NCBI RefSeq assembly: GCF_029223285.1
Contig: NZ_JARHUJ010000014.1
Span: 1-64,000 of the forward strand
Length of the DNA stretch: 64,000 bases
Reading direction: 5' to 3'
DNA from: Paraflavitalea sp. CAU 1676
Lineage (GTDB): Bacteria; Bacteroidota; Bacteroidia; Chitinophagales; Chitinophagaceae
Shown: positions 52,293 through 61,649 of the stretch, piece by piece
Numbering within the stretch: position 1 is the first letter of the stretch
Layout of the letters: every line of letters starts with the position of its first letter
Program-made: the position numbers and the translations under genes
The notes under the pieces: model-generated
The model's database searches: none
What the model was told of the DNA's origin: nothing
Seen by the model: only the letters and a program-made list of their open reading frames with translations

Positions 52293-52892
52293 TTGATAGC
52301 AGTTGATAATGTCTTAATCAGTAATGATGTTGTAGAGGAGCAGTTTGTATGCGACCTCGTGAAGTGTAAAGGTGGTTGTTGCGAAGAAGGAGATGCCGGC
52401 GCTCCACTGGAGGATGCTGAACTGGACCTCATCGTAGACCTGTACGAAAAAGTAGTTCCTTACCTCACTCCCGAGTCGATCGCGGAGATCGAGCGGAAGG
52501 GAAAGTATGTTTATCACCGCGAGTTCGGCTGGGTGACCCCTACGCTGGGTAACGACAACGAGATCTGTGTGTATGGTATCAGGGACTCGAAGGGTATCAT
52601 CAAATGTGCGTTTGAACAGGCCTACAACGACGGTGTTATCGGCTGGAAGAAACCCATCAGTTGTCATTTCTTCCCCATTATACAAAAGAACGGCCGCGAC
52701 GGCGAGTTTGACCACATGAACTACGAGCCGCGGGAGGTATTGTGTAAACCTGCCTGTGGCCTGGGTAAAAAACTGAAAGTGCCTGCTTACCAGTTTTTGA
52801 AAGAGCCCATCATCAGGAAGTACGGCGAGGCTTTTTATGAAGCGCTGGACAATGCCGCCAAACTGTACCTGAAGGACAATAAGGAAGGTTAA
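52293..52892 (+). CDS. DUF3109 family protein, probable TTG start
   Basis: A 199-residue protein of unknown function. It has several cysteines in conserved groups (CDLVKCKGGCCEEGD, ISCHFFP, LCKPACGLG), suggesting a metal or iron-sulfur site, and the DUF3109 pattern at the N-terminus. The family usually begins M-I-x-[VI]-D-N-V-L-I-S, which matches TTG ATA GCA GTT GAT AAT at 52293, so I take that TTG as the start. It lies 28 bp upstream of lutB. Role unknown. Confidence 0.85.
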   Translation: MIAVDNVLISNDVVEEQFVCDLVKCKGGCCEEGDAGAPLEDAELDLIVDLYEKVVPYLTPESIAEIERKGKYVYHREFGWVTPTLGNDNEICVYGIRDSKGIIKCAFEQAYNDGVIGWKKPISCHFFPIIQKNGRDGEFDHMNYEPREVLCKPACGLGKKLKVPAYQFLKEPIIRKYGEAFYEALDNAAKLYLKDNKEG

Positions 52893-52920
52893 CCTTGTTT
52901 TTCATTTTACAACCGCAAGC

Positions 52921-54309
52921 ATGAGCGATATCGTTTCAACCTTTATGGCGAAAAGCACCGTGAAAGCGGCCGATCTGGAGCATCGCCGGAAGGTGCATTT
53001 CAACATCAGCAAGTACGACGCTACTGTTCCATTGGGCAAACAACAGTTTTCCAATGTGCATCTGGCGCGCGAAAGGGCTAAGAACGTTAAGTGGCGTGCG
53101 ATCGAAATGCTCGATGTATACCTCGAAGAGTTTGAGGCCAACCTGATCAAGAGAGGTGGTAAGGTGATCTGGGCCGAAACTACTGAACAGGCGCTGGAGG
53201 AGATCGGCAAGATCTGTGCGGAGAAGAACTGCAAAACGGTGGTGAAGAGCAAGAGCATGGTGACCGAAGAGATCCACCTCAACGATTACCTCGAGAAGCA
53301 GGGTATTGAAAGCATTGAAACCGACCTGGGTGAATATATTCAGCAACTGGATGGCGAGCCTCCTTATCACATCGTAACACCTGCGATGCATAAAAGCAAG
53401 GAAGACGTTGCCAAGTTATTCTACAATAAACTCCATACGGCTCCTAATCTTACTCCCAGTGAGCTCACCCTGGTGGCCCGCGAGAAATTGCGCACCAAGT
53501 ATGTGGAAGCGGAAGTAGGTATTACCGGTGCCAATTTCATCATTGCCGACATTGGTGGTATTGCCGTGACGGAGAATGAAGGCAATGCGCGCCTGAGCTG
53601 TGCGTTTCCCAAAACACATATTGCGATCGTGGGCATCGAGAAGATCATTCCCTCCATGAATGACCTTGCCTTGTTTTGGCCGCTGTTGGCTACCTATGGT
53701 ACCGGACAGCAGATTACGGTGTACAATACGATCGTGAGCGGCCCCCGCCAGCCTGGCGAAACCGACGGGCCCGAAGAGATGTATGTGATACTGCTCGACA
53801 ACGGGCGTACCAATATACTAGCCAACGAAAAAACGCGGGAAAGCCTTTACTGCATTCGCTGTGGGGCTTGTTTGAATGCCTGTCCTGTTTATAAGAACAT
53901 CGGTGGTCATGCGTACGGCACTACCTATAGCGGACCCATTGGTTCGGTGATCACCCCGCACCTGAAAGATATGGGCGACTGGAAGCACCTCAGCTATGCT
54001 TCGTCGTTGTGCGGCAATTGTACCGAAGTTTGCGCCGTAAAGATCAACCTGCACGAATTGCTGCTCGAGAACCGTCATGAAGCGGTTGAAGAAGGCGCGG
54101 CTGCCTGGACGGAGAAGATGGCCTGGAAGGCCTGGAAAGTTGCCAGCCTCAACCGTAAATGGATGAACAAGGGCAACCAGAAGATGAAGAACTGGATGGT
54201 GAATAAAGTATTCAAGGGATGGACGGCTCACCGGGGCGATCTCGACTTTGCGCCGAAGACCTTTAACCAGCAATGGCAGGAGAAACATGCCCCTCCCGTC
54301 AAAAAATGA
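52921..54309 (+). CDS. lutB: LutB-type iron-sulfur protein of lactate oxidation
   Basis: A 462-residue protein with a LUD domain (about 65-300) and two ferredoxin-type cysteine sets: CIRCGACLNACPVYK (about 312-326) and CGNCTEVCAVKI (about 362-373). It is homologous to LutB/LldF, an iron-sulfur component of the LutABC L-lactate dehydrogenase complex. LutA and LutC are not next to it here, so either they lie elsewhere or this is an orphan subunit. Terminator at 54325 follows. Confidence 0.9.
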   Translation: MSDIVSTFMAKSTVKAADLEHRRKVHFNISKYDATVPLGKQQFSNVHLARERAKNVKWRAIEMLDVYLEEFEANLIKRGGKVIWAETTEQALEEIGKICAEKNCKTVVKSKSMVTEEIHLNDYLEKQGIESIETDLGEYIQQLDGEPPYHIVTPAMHKSKEDVAKLFYNKLHTAPNLTPSELTLVAREKLRTKYVEAEVGITGANFIIADIGGIAVTENEGNARLSCAFPKTHIAIVGIEKIIPSMNDLALFWPLLATYGTGQQITVYNTIVSGPRQPGETDGPEEMYVILLDNGRTNILANEKTRESLYCIRCGACLNACPVYKNIGGHAYGTTYSGPIGSVITPHLKDMGDWKHLSYASSLCGNCTEVCAVKINLHELLLENRHEAVEEGAAAWTEKMAWKAWKVASLNRKWMNKGNQKMKNWMVNKVFKGWTAHRGDLDFAPKTFNQQWQEKHAPPVKK

Positions 54310-54324
54310 TAACATTTTAGATAG

Positions 54325-54352
54325 AAAGTCAACTTTATCAGTTGACTTTTTT
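54325..54352 (+). terminator. Rho-independent terminator of lutB
   Basis: Perfect 10-bp stem AAAGTCAACT / AGTTGACTTT with a 5-nt loop, then a T-run, 15 bp after the lutB stop and 14 bp before the next start codon. Confidence 0.85.
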
Positions 54353-54366
54353 ATTTTGTGTAACGG

Positions 54367-55686
54367 ATGCTGCTTTTTGCTAATACCATTACTCCCCGAC
54401 TGCAATATGCTGTTGACTTTTTCAACAAGGAATTGTTCGAAGCGCCCATTCATATTACTGCCGACAGATCTGTATTTGAACAAGCCGTAGGACCGAGGAT
54501 CAATTACTCTGCCGAGGTCTTTACGGAAACGGTGTTCAACATAAGACCGGTTGATCTGCTCTTTGAGAAGGGCATCACACCCCAGCCCATCCATTGTTTT
54601 GTGTCGAACGGGCGACCTGCTTTCTTTCCATGCCCCGGCAGTTTCCCCTTTGATGTATTTGCTGCCACCTTTTATCTGCTGAGCCGATACGAGGAATACC
54701 TGCCTCACGAAAAGGATGAATATGGCCGCTATGCGCATACGAACTCACTGGCATTCCGGGAAGGATTTCTGGACCAGCCCCTGGTGAATTACTGGCTGCA
54801 GCATTTTAAACAGGTGCTGGCGCAGCATTTTCCCGACCTCCTGTTCCGGAAGCATAACTTCAAGTGCATTTTATCGTATGATATAGATATTGCCTGGTCG
54901 TACCTGCACAAAGGATTTGTGCGTACGGCGGGTGGCTTTGCGCGCTCGATACTGAAAGGGCAATGGGTTGATGTAAAAGAGCGTTGGGATGTGTTGCGGG
55001 GCGCCCGGAAGGATCCTTACGATTGTTTTGAATGGCTGGATGCTTTGCACCTGTACTGCCGCCTGCGGCCCTATTATTTCTTTCTTGTAGCCCGTAAACA
55101 GGCAGGGGTTGATAAGAATACACCTACAGAGGTTAAGCCATTCCGCGATCTGATAGAATACTATGCCAACACCTATAAAACTGGTATCCATCCTTCCTGG
55201 CAAAGTGGTGATGATACGGACCTGCTACTGGAGGAAAAGGAATGGCTGGAAGTGGTGACCGATGTAGAGATCACCCGAAGCAGGCAGCACTACATTCGGT
55301 TTGAGCTGCCCGATACTTTCCGTCACCTTATCAAGGCAGGTATAGAAAAGGAATTTTCCATGGGGTATGGCAGCATCAATGGCTTCAGGGCTTCTGTTTG
55401 TTCTTCTTTTGCCTGGTATGACCTGCTGCATGAGCAAAGCACTCCTTTAATGCTCTATCCGTTTTGTTTCATGGATGCCAATTCCTTCTACGAGCAGAAG
55501 GATACTCCCCAGCAGGCTTATGCTGAATTGATCCTCTATCACGAACAGGTGCGTAAACTGAATGGTATGATGATCTCTATCTGGCACAACTCTATCCTGG
55601 GCACCGATAAAAAGTTTGCCGGCTGGCGCGAGATGTTTGAGTTGTTTATGAAGGAGACGGTATATTGGGATGCCTATTCCGATTAA
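54367..55686 (+). CDS. Polysaccharide deacetylase family protein
   Basis: A 439-residue cytoplasmic or exported protein without a clear signal peptide. The NodB-type deacetylase fold is suggested by the metal motif LSYDIDIAW near residue 172 and GIHPSWQSG near 278. The N-terminal ~150 residues form a separate domain common to Bacteroidota homologues (FPCPGSFPFDVFAATFYLLS). Its substrate, if any, is a polysaccharide N- or O-acetyl group. The family call is likely; activity is not certain because not all catalytic motifs can be placed by eye. Confidence 0.82.
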   Translation: MLLFANTITPRLQYAVDFFNKELFEAPIHITADRSVFEQAVGPRINYSAEVFTETVFNIRPVDLLFEKGITPQPIHCFVSNGRPAFFPCPGSFPFDVFAATFYLLSRYEEYLPHEKDEYGRYAHTNSLAFREGFLDQPLVNYWLQHFKQVLAQHFPDLLFRKHNFKCILSYDIDIAWSYLHKGFVRTAGGFARSILKGQWVDVKERWDVLRGARKDPYDCFEWLDALHLYCRLRPYYFFLVARKQAGVDKNTPTEVKPFRDLIEYYANTYKTGIHPSWQSGDDTDLLLEEKEWLEVVTDVEITRSRQHYIRFELPDTFRHLIKAGIEKEFSMGYGSINGFRASVCSSFAWYDLLHEQSTPLMLYPFCFMDANSFYEQKDTPQQAYAELILYHEQVRKLNGMMISIWHNSILGTDKKFAGWREMFELFMKETVYWDAYSD

Positions 55687-55770
55687 TGATCTGCATTAGC
55701 TTTCCTTTCCCGCTTATTGGTTTGGCTTCGGCTGAATGGCTTTTCTGTGCTACCGGCTAGCCCCTTGGGG

Positions 55771-56700
55771 TCACGACTTCTTTTGCCGGTAAGCCCGGTT
55801 GATCAGGTTTACGCCAAGCAGGGTGATCCCTCCTCCCACGATAATGAAGATGGTGAGCTTTTCATCGAACAATATTGAACCCAATAACACGGCTACTACG
55901 GGGTTGATGTAAGCGTATACGGATACCTGCTCGGTGGGCAGGTTTTGCAAGGCATAGAGGTAGGCAATAAACGAAATGACGGAGCCAAATGTTGCCAGGT
56001 AGGCGATGGCGGTCCATGACTGCCAGGGTATATCCTGGATGGGTACTGTTTGGTGGCTGAGTAGGGCGATGAGGCTGGTCAACAATCCGGAGATAAGCAT
56101 CTGAAGGCCCAGGCTAAAGTAGGGATTGAAGTTGGCCGCCTGCTTCTTGGTATATAGGGTACCGAAAGCCCAGGTCCAGGAGGCGGTGAGCGATAACAGG
56201 ATTCCGAATTGGAATTCGGGATCGATGAAATCGGCCAGGTGTTCATAAAAGATCACACATACGCCTCCAAAGCCCAGCAGCAGCCCCATCAGGGCGAGCA
56301 CAGGAATTTTTGCACGTGCAGTAAATAAATTGATGATCACGATCCACAAGGGGAAGGTTGCAGCGATAATGGAACCGAGGCCAGCAGAGATGTATTTGAC
56401 GCCCCAGGTGGAGAGGCCGTTACTTAAGAAGAAGTTGAGCAGACTAAGGATGATGATAGGGCCCCATTCTTTGCCCCTGGGCCATGCCCGTCCCTTACTG
56501 ATGAAATATACCACATACAATAGGCCGCCAATCGATTGACGAATGCCGGCCAATTGTAATGCGGGCATATGTTTTACCCCTTGTCTGGAGGCTATCCAGG
56601 TAGTTCCCCAGAAAAAACATACCATTCCGAGCGCTATCAGGGCTTTTAGGCGGACGCCCTTTTTTTGCAGGAAAGGAGCTTTGCTGGTGAGTGGGGTCAT
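55771..56700 (-). CDS. EamA/DMT superfamily transporter
   Basis: A 309-residue permease with ten predicted helices and two EamA domains (about 17-150 and 160-300). The N-terminal repeat begins LIALGMVCFFWGTTWIASRQ, and the second has LPTEQVSVYAYINPVVAVLL, the usual signature. It most likely exports an amino acid or other small metabolite. It lies 8 bp downstream of purH on the same strand, so purine supply and export could be linked, but the neighbours share no firm functional tie. Confidence 0.9.
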   Translation of the reverse strand: MTPLTSKAPFLQKKGVRLKALIALGMVCFFWGTTWIASRQGVKHMPALQLAGIRQSIGGLLYVVYFISKGRAWPRGKEWGPIIILSLLNFFLSNGLSTWGVKYISAGLGSIIAATFPLWIVIINLFTARAKIPVLALMGLLLGFGGVCVIFYEHLADFIDPEFQFGILLSLTASWTWAFGTLYTKKQAANFNPYFSLGLQMLISGLLTSLIALLSHQTVPIQDIPWQSWTAIAYLATFGSVISFIAYLYALQNLPTEQVSVYAYINPVVAVLLGSILFDEKLTIFIIVGGGITLLGVNLINRAYRQKKS

Positions 56701-56708
56701 TGTTTTTT

Positions 56709-58232
56709 TTAGTGCTTAAAGTGGCGCATGCCTGTCATAACCATGGCCAGTTTATTTTGTTGACAGTATTCGATAGAATCTTTGTCGCGAACCGAGCCGC
56801 CGGGTTGAATGAACGCTGTAATGCCGGCAGCGTGACTCATTTGAACACAATCGTTGAAAGGGAAAAAAGCATCGCTGGCCAATACGGCACCAGTGAGATC
56901 GAACTTGAACTGTCCTGCCTTTTCGATGGCCTGGCGCAGTGAGTCGATACGGCTGGTTTGTCCGCAACCCTTACCGATGAGCTGTTTGTTCTTCACCAGG
57001 GCAATCGCGTTCGACTTGAGGTGTTTGCACACCAGGTTGGCGAATTCGAGATCGGCTTTTTCGGCAGCGCTGGTATCACGGCCGCCTACTTCTTTCCAGT
57101 CGATATAGTTGCCTTCATCGGCGCCCTGCATCAATACACCGTTCAATACGGATTTGTATTCTTTGGCTTTCCTGAAAGGAGCTTTTTGTTGCAGCAGAAT
57201 GCGGTTCTTCTTCGACTTGAGGATGGTGAGTGCATCTTCATTGAAGGAAGGAGCTATCAATACTTCGAAGAAGATCTCGTTGATCGCTTCAGCAGTTGCT
57301 TTGTCGATTGTGCCGTTGCAAACGAGTACACCGCCGAAGGCGCTTTCGGGGTCGCCGGCGAGGGCTGCATCCCAGGCTCCTTTTGCAGAGTCGCGGGAAG
57401 CGATACCACACACGTTGGTGTGCTTGATGATCGCGAATACGGGGTTGGTGGCATCGCCTGCAAATTCATTGATGAGTTGCACGGCGGCGTCCACATCTAC
57501 CAGGTTATTATAAGAGAGTTCTTTTCCGTTGAGCTGGTTGAAGAGTTCATCCAGGTTGCCGTAGAATACGCCGGTTTGGTGGGGGTTTTCGCCATAGCGC
57601 ATGGTTTTGGGATGCGGGATCGACTCCACGAAATACAGAGCGTTTTCGGTGTTGAAGTATTTAGCGATGGCCACATCGTAGTGAGCAACGATCTCAAATG
57701 CTTTGGCGGCGAATGCCCGGCGCTGTTCGATGTTGGTAGTGCCTTCCTGTTCGCGGAGCATCTGCTCGAGGGCTGCGTATTCGGATTTGGCAGCGATCAC
57801 TACGAGGTCGCGGAAGTTCTTGGCGGCACCGCGGATCATGGAGGGACCTCCAATATCGATCTTCTCAATGATGAGCTTTTCTTCTGATGTAAAAGCTACG
57901 GTTTCCTCGAAGGGGTAAAGATCTACGATCACCAGGTCGATCTCGGGGATATTGTATTGTTTCATCTCCTGCAGGTCGGTCTCGTTGTCACGACGACCCA
58001 GGATGCCACCGAATACCGAAGGGTGAAGGGTTTTGACTCGTCCGCCCAGGATGGAAGGATAGGTGGTCAGGTTTTCAACCGGCGTTACCGGGATGCCGAG
58101 CTTTTCTATGAAAGCTTGTGTGCCGCCGGTAGAATAAATGGTAATACCCAACTTGTGCAATTGTTGCACCACTGGTTCCAGCCCATCTTTATAAAAGACG
58201 GAAATGAGGGCTGACTGAATCTTTTTTGTCAT
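56709..58232 (-). CDS. purH: Bifunctional AICAR formyltransferase / IMP cyclohydrolase
   Basis: Last two steps of IMP synthesis in one 507-residue protein. The N-terminal IMP cyclohydrolase domain (about 1-190) has YSTGGTQAFIEKLGIPV and LKTLHPSVFGGIL(GRRD). The C-terminal AICAR formyltransferase (about 200-507) has MRYGENPHQTGVFYGNL and the active-site KHTNVCGIA and FPFNDCVQMSHAAGITAFIQ. All expected motifs are intact. Confidence 0.97.
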   Translation of the reverse strand: MTKKIQSALISVFYKDGLEPVVQQLHKLGITIYSTGGTQAFIEKLGIPVTPVENLTTYPSILGGRVKTLHPSVFGGILGRRDNETDLQEMKQYNIPEIDLVIVDLYPFEETVAFTSEEKLIIEKIDIGGPSMIRGAAKNFRDLVVIAAKSEYAALEQMLREQEGTTNIEQRRAFAAKAFEIVAHYDVAIAKYFNTENALYFVESIPHPKTMRYGENPHQTGVFYGNLDELFNQLNGKELSYNNLVDVDAAVQLINEFAGDATNPVFAIIKHTNVCGIASRDSAKGAWDAALAGDPESAFGGVLVCNGTIDKATAEAINEIFFEVLIAPSFNEDALTILKSKKNRILLQQKAPFRKAKEYKSVLNGVLMQGADEGNYIDWKEVGGRDTSAAEKADLEFANLVCKHLKSNAIALVKNKQLIGKGCGQTSRIDSLRQAIEKAGQFKFDLTGAVLASDAFFPFNDCVQMSHAAGITAFIQPGGSVRDKDSIEYCQQNKLAMVMTGMRHFKH

Positions 58233-58324
58233 AAATCGTATTGTTTACTAAGAGGATCCCGTAACAGGAATGGTTTCCTGCCGCAGAACGTTGTGGTAAA
58301 TGCTTTGAGAGGCGCAAAGGTAAC

Positions 58325-60439
58325 TTAATGGAGGGTGAAAACAAAGGCGCCCTGGGTGGCAACGGCATGGCAAATAACGCCCAGCAGGCGCGAATCTTCG
58401 GTCCAACTCTTTGTTTTCCAGTAAGAATTGGTTGCATCAATGATGATATATGAACAATCAAAAAGTGCAATGAGTTCTTTTATAGATATGTCGGGGTTAT
58501 TGGAAAGCAGTATAAAATCGATCGGGAGCCGCCGCGACGGAGATAGGGGCTTGTTTCGATGGTAGAGGCGCCCGTGCAATTTCCCATCGAGCCGGAGTAG
58601 CGATCGTGGGCCGAATAAGCTCAGGTTGCCCTGGTTGAGTAGACAGGATAATTGACCGGCTGGCTTTACGCGCCGGGCTGTTCGGTTGGGCTGCAGGAAC
58701 AGGCTGGTGAACCTGGCGTCGGCGGTCAGGGCGGTATCACCCACGAACTGGTATTGTTGCCCTGCCAGAAAATCGACGGCCTGGCGCCCGGGGATATTAT
58801 ATACAACGAATGCCTGCTGGCGGCTGGCTATCCAGTTTAGCATACCAGCTGTAAGTGCCAGCAGCCAGGTGGCGGCCAATGCAGGATAGACGGCATGTTT
58901 CCGATTCCCCAGCCACCACCAGGTGATCATGGCGATGAGTATATAAAGGAGCAGGGCCTGCGAAAGCGAACAAGGAATGTTTTGGGTGGTGTTGAAGGGA
59001 ATGCGATCAACGTATTCTACAAATTGGTTGAGCAGCCCGATGAGCTGCGTAATTACCCACCCGATGGCATGAGCTACGGGAGGCCAGAAAAATACAGCAG
59101 TGAGGGCGAGCTCGGCCAGCAGGATAAGGCTTGACAGCGGTACGGCCACCAGGTTGGTCAGGAGAAAAAGATTGGGGAACTGGTGAAAATGATACAGGCA
59201 GAGGGGGAGAGTAAGTATTTGGGCTGCGAGCGTAAGGCTAATCAGTTTCCACACCTGGTTCAAAAGGCGGTTTTTGATGACGAACAAGCGATAAACCGGT
59301 TCGTTGAAGAGCAGGATACCGAATACTGCTGCATAAGAAAGTTGAAAGCCTACGTCGAAACAGAGCCAGGGATCGTACCAGAGCAGCAGGAATGCAGATA
59401 TGGCCAGTGCGTTGTACAGTGAATGGCGAACCGGAAGTTCCCTGCCGATGAGAAGACAGGTGAACATGATGGCGGCACGCAGCACCGATGGGGAGGCTCC
59501 CGTTAGAAAAGCGAAAGCCCATAGCGTTGTTAATATGATAAGTAATGTGGGCCATCTTCTCCAGCGGGTGGGGAGTTGCCTGCCTATCATAAGAAGGATA
59601 CCGTAGATGAGGGCAAGGTGCATGCCTGATACAGCGATGATGTGCACGATGCCGGTATTGATATACGATTGCAATAGTGGTCTGTCCAGGTCTTCTTTAT
59701 AACCTATTAGCAGGGCTTCTGCTAAACCGGCGTGCTTTTTGTCAGGGATGTTTTCCCGAAGTATACCGAGCATTTTTTTACGGGTATCCAACAGTACCTT
59801 TTTAACGGTGTTACCCGGTCTTTTAGCGGCCAATTTGTAGTTGTCTTCACGGAGGTAGACCTGGTGCCATATCTTTTGGTGGCTGCAATATTGCTGATAA
59901 TCGAATGCGAACGGATTGCCGGATGGCTGGATGCTTTCGGGCGATTTGACAATTAATAAGCGGCTGCCATTATCAATTTGGGGTAGCGGGCCTTCTTTAC
60001 TAAAGTAAAGCAACAAACGCCCGTTAACCGGTTGCAGGCCTTTGTTGCTGACCAGGGCTATGATGGTGGCGGTTGTACTGTATGATCTTGCTTTCTCCGT
60101 GAGTGGTTCTTCGATGTCGACCAGGAGTGTATCGCTGGTTTTAATATGATGCGCAAACCAGTCGTTGCGGTGTTGCGGATCCTTGTAATGACAGAGCAGT
60201 ATACCTGTTGAAAAAAGGAGCAGATTGATCAGGGCGCCCTGAACGGATTGGTACCTGTAAAGCAGGGTAGTGGATGTTCGTGAAAGTAGTGCCAGGACTG
60301 TGATACAGCCCACGGCCAATAGCCAGGCGGGGAGGGGGGCGATAGGGCTGAGTGTTTGGAAAAATATGCCAGCTGTAAAGGGTATCAGGATACGTAAAAA
60401 AGGTGCTTCTTTCCAGTCTAATATTCTGGGAAAACGCAT
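58325..60439 (-). CDS. comEC: ComEC/Rec2 family DNA-uptake channel
   Basis: A 704-residue integral membrane protein. It has a DUF4131 N-terminal domain, a Competence domain with many helices (KHAGLAEALLIGYKEDLDRP, AVSGMHLALIYG, SVLRAAIMFTCLLIGRELPV). The C-terminal domain lacks the metallo-beta-lactamase motif (HxHxDH) of B. subtilis ComEC and looks degenerate. It would carry transforming DNA across the inner membrane. With comF and radA it makes three DNA-uptake/recombination genes in this window. Confidence 0.9.
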   Translation of the reverse strand: MRFPRILDWKEAPFLRILIPFTAGIFFQTLSPIAPLPAWLLAVGCITVLALLSRTSTTLLYRYQSVQGALINLLLFSTGILLCHYKDPQHRNDWFAHHIKTSDTLLVDIEEPLTEKARSYSTTATIIALVSNKGLQPVNGRLLLYFSKEGPLPQIDNGSRLLIVKSPESIQPSGNPFAFDYQQYCSHQKIWHQVYLREDNYKLAAKRPGNTVKKVLLDTRKKMLGILRENIPDKKHAGLAEALLIGYKEDLDRPLLQSYINTGIVHIIAVSGMHLALIYGILLMIGRQLPTRWRRWPTLLIILTTLWAFAFLTGASPSVLRAAIMFTCLLIGRELPVRHSLYNALAISAFLLLWYDPWLCFDVGFQLSYAAVFGILLFNEPVYRLFVIKNRLLNQVWKLISLTLAAQILTLPLCLYHFHQFPNLFLLTNLVAVPLSSLILLAELALTAVFFWPPVAHAIGWVITQLIGLLNQFVEYVDRIPFNTTQNIPCSLSQALLLYILIAMITWWWLGNRKHAVYPALAATWLLALTAGMLNWIASRQQAFVVYNIPGRQAVDFLAGQQYQFVGDTALTADARFTSLFLQPNRTARRVKPAGQLSCLLNQGNLSLFGPRSLLRLDGKLHGRLYHRNKPLSPSRRLPIDFILLSNNPDISIKELIALFDCSYIIIDATNSYWKTKSWTEDSRLLGVICHAVATQGAFVFTLH

Positions 60440-61041
60440 ACTAAAAGATAGGATTCTCTGTTATGAATATGGAACCAGCGTTGAGGAAGTTTTGACCCTG
60501 AGAAGAAGAAAAAAGCACCACATCTACCGACTCGGTAGAAATTAGGATAAGGTAATAATGGTAATGGGAAATAAGGTAGCTGCGGTGCTTAAATCAGGTT
60601 GGGAAAGATCAGAATAAAATTTCCTCAAAGTTTTTGTCAGAAACAAAGGCCTTGAGGAAATCTGTCGGCTGGCTTCCACAGGAGTATTGGATTTTGAAAA
60701 ACGGGATGATAGCAACTCTCCGATATCTAATTTCAGACAAAATTCTAACCTGCCCATACAATGGGCTATTTATTAAATACGGATTTTTCGTCAGTTTATT
60801 TACGGGTGTATGACCCCCGTTTTTTTACGGGGTTGAAAGCCCGGTTTTTTGCGGTATTATCCCCGCCGCTTTAACGGTTTTTTTTGGATGTTTTCAACGT
60901 GACTCCTTGAAATACTTCACTTTATGAATAATGCTAATTCGTAATTATATGGCTAACATTCAATTGTAGCCGAAGTTCTGCGCCTTGGGTGACTACTTTT
61001 ACATCGGTATCCAAATCATTCATGTTTAAATCCCCCAAGCA
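60440..61041. other. 600-bp intergenic region with repeated CGG-T-tract motifs
   Basis: A 71-codon minus-strand ORF (60542-60757) overlaps a 9-bp inverted repeat (TTTCCTCAA...TTGAGGAAA, about 60619-60661) and has no recognisable features; I do not call it a gene. Three 15-bp segments of the type CCCG-T6to8-CGG occur at 60816, 60840 and 60873. The first can pair as a hairpin with T loop. No perfect promoter box was found for the gene at 61042. Confidence 0.45.
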
Positions 61042-61554
61042 ATGACAACTATTCAGAAAAAATCCTTAAAGGTAGGTAGCTATGTAGACACTAACCATGT
61101 TGACACTGTAATTCGCAATTACAAGAGAGAAAGGTGGGTGCACAATTCAGAGCACATCGGTAAGGAAGATTCATTGAGCGTATGGTACAGCGTAGAAGAA
61201 CTGGAAGGGTTCATTGAGCGGATAAAAGCCAACGGCGGCGATGGCATCAAAATGTATTTTGCCGCATACCCCGAAAATTTTGAGAAAAGACCCGAATACA
61301 GTGGACGTCAGACAATCGTGATGGTAGCTACCCGTAGCCGTCAAACAGAGGCTGGTGTAGCTAATAAAGATCTCTACACCAATCCTGGTCAGATACTAGC
61401 CTACAACCTCGGTAGCATTTGTCCTCCGAACTGCGGTACAGGCGGTCAAACCAAACCACCCAGCAAACCTGGTGAAACCGGTGATGCAGATGATTGGGGC
61501 GGCATTGGCGTAACGATCGTTGATCGTGGTGCTAAAGGTCTCACTATCGTTTAA
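61042..61554 (+). CDS. Hypothetical protein with a Gly/Pro-rich tail
   Basis: I do not recognise this 170-residue protein. Residues 1-125 have a mixed alpha/beta look (SVWYSVEELEGFIERIKANG, then KMYFAAYPENFEKRPEYSG, TIVMVATRSRQTEA). The tail (about 132-170) is Gly/Pro/Lys-rich with two cysteines (CPPNCGTGG) and ends VTIVDRGAKGLTIV. There is no signal peptide. It is monocistronic and followed by a strong terminator. No neighbour suggests a role. Confidence 0.7.
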   Translation: MTTIQKKSLKVGSYVDTNHVDTVIRNYKRERWVHNSEHIGKEDSLSVWYSVEELEGFIERIKANGGDGIKMYFAAYPENFEKRPEYSGRQTIVMVATRSRQTEAGVANKDLYTNPGQILAYNLGSICPPNCGTGGQTKPPSKPGETGDADDWGGIGVTIVDRGAKGLTIV

Positions 61555-61570
61555 TCGGCCTTACTATATT

Positions 61571-61605
61571 GGAAAACCCCTGTTGACCCCCAGCAGGGGT
61601 TTTCC
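61571..61605 (+). terminator. Terminator of the hypothetical gene at 61042
   Basis: Perfect 12-bp stem GGAAAACCCCTG / CAGGGGTTTTCC with an 11-nt loop, 16 bp past the stop codon. Few T follow, so a bidirectional or factor-assisted role is possible. Confidence 0.75.
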
Positions 61606-61649
61606 ATTTAAGTAGATCGTCGATCGAAATATATGTTATATTGAGCGCC

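Noticed and set aside
56958-57887. 309-codon plus-strand ORF
   Set aside because: Antisense to purH; its Gly/Val/Phe-rich product has no recognisable features.
60542-60757. 71-codon minus-strand ORF
   Set aside because: No conserved features, and it spans an inverted repeat; kept as intergenic.
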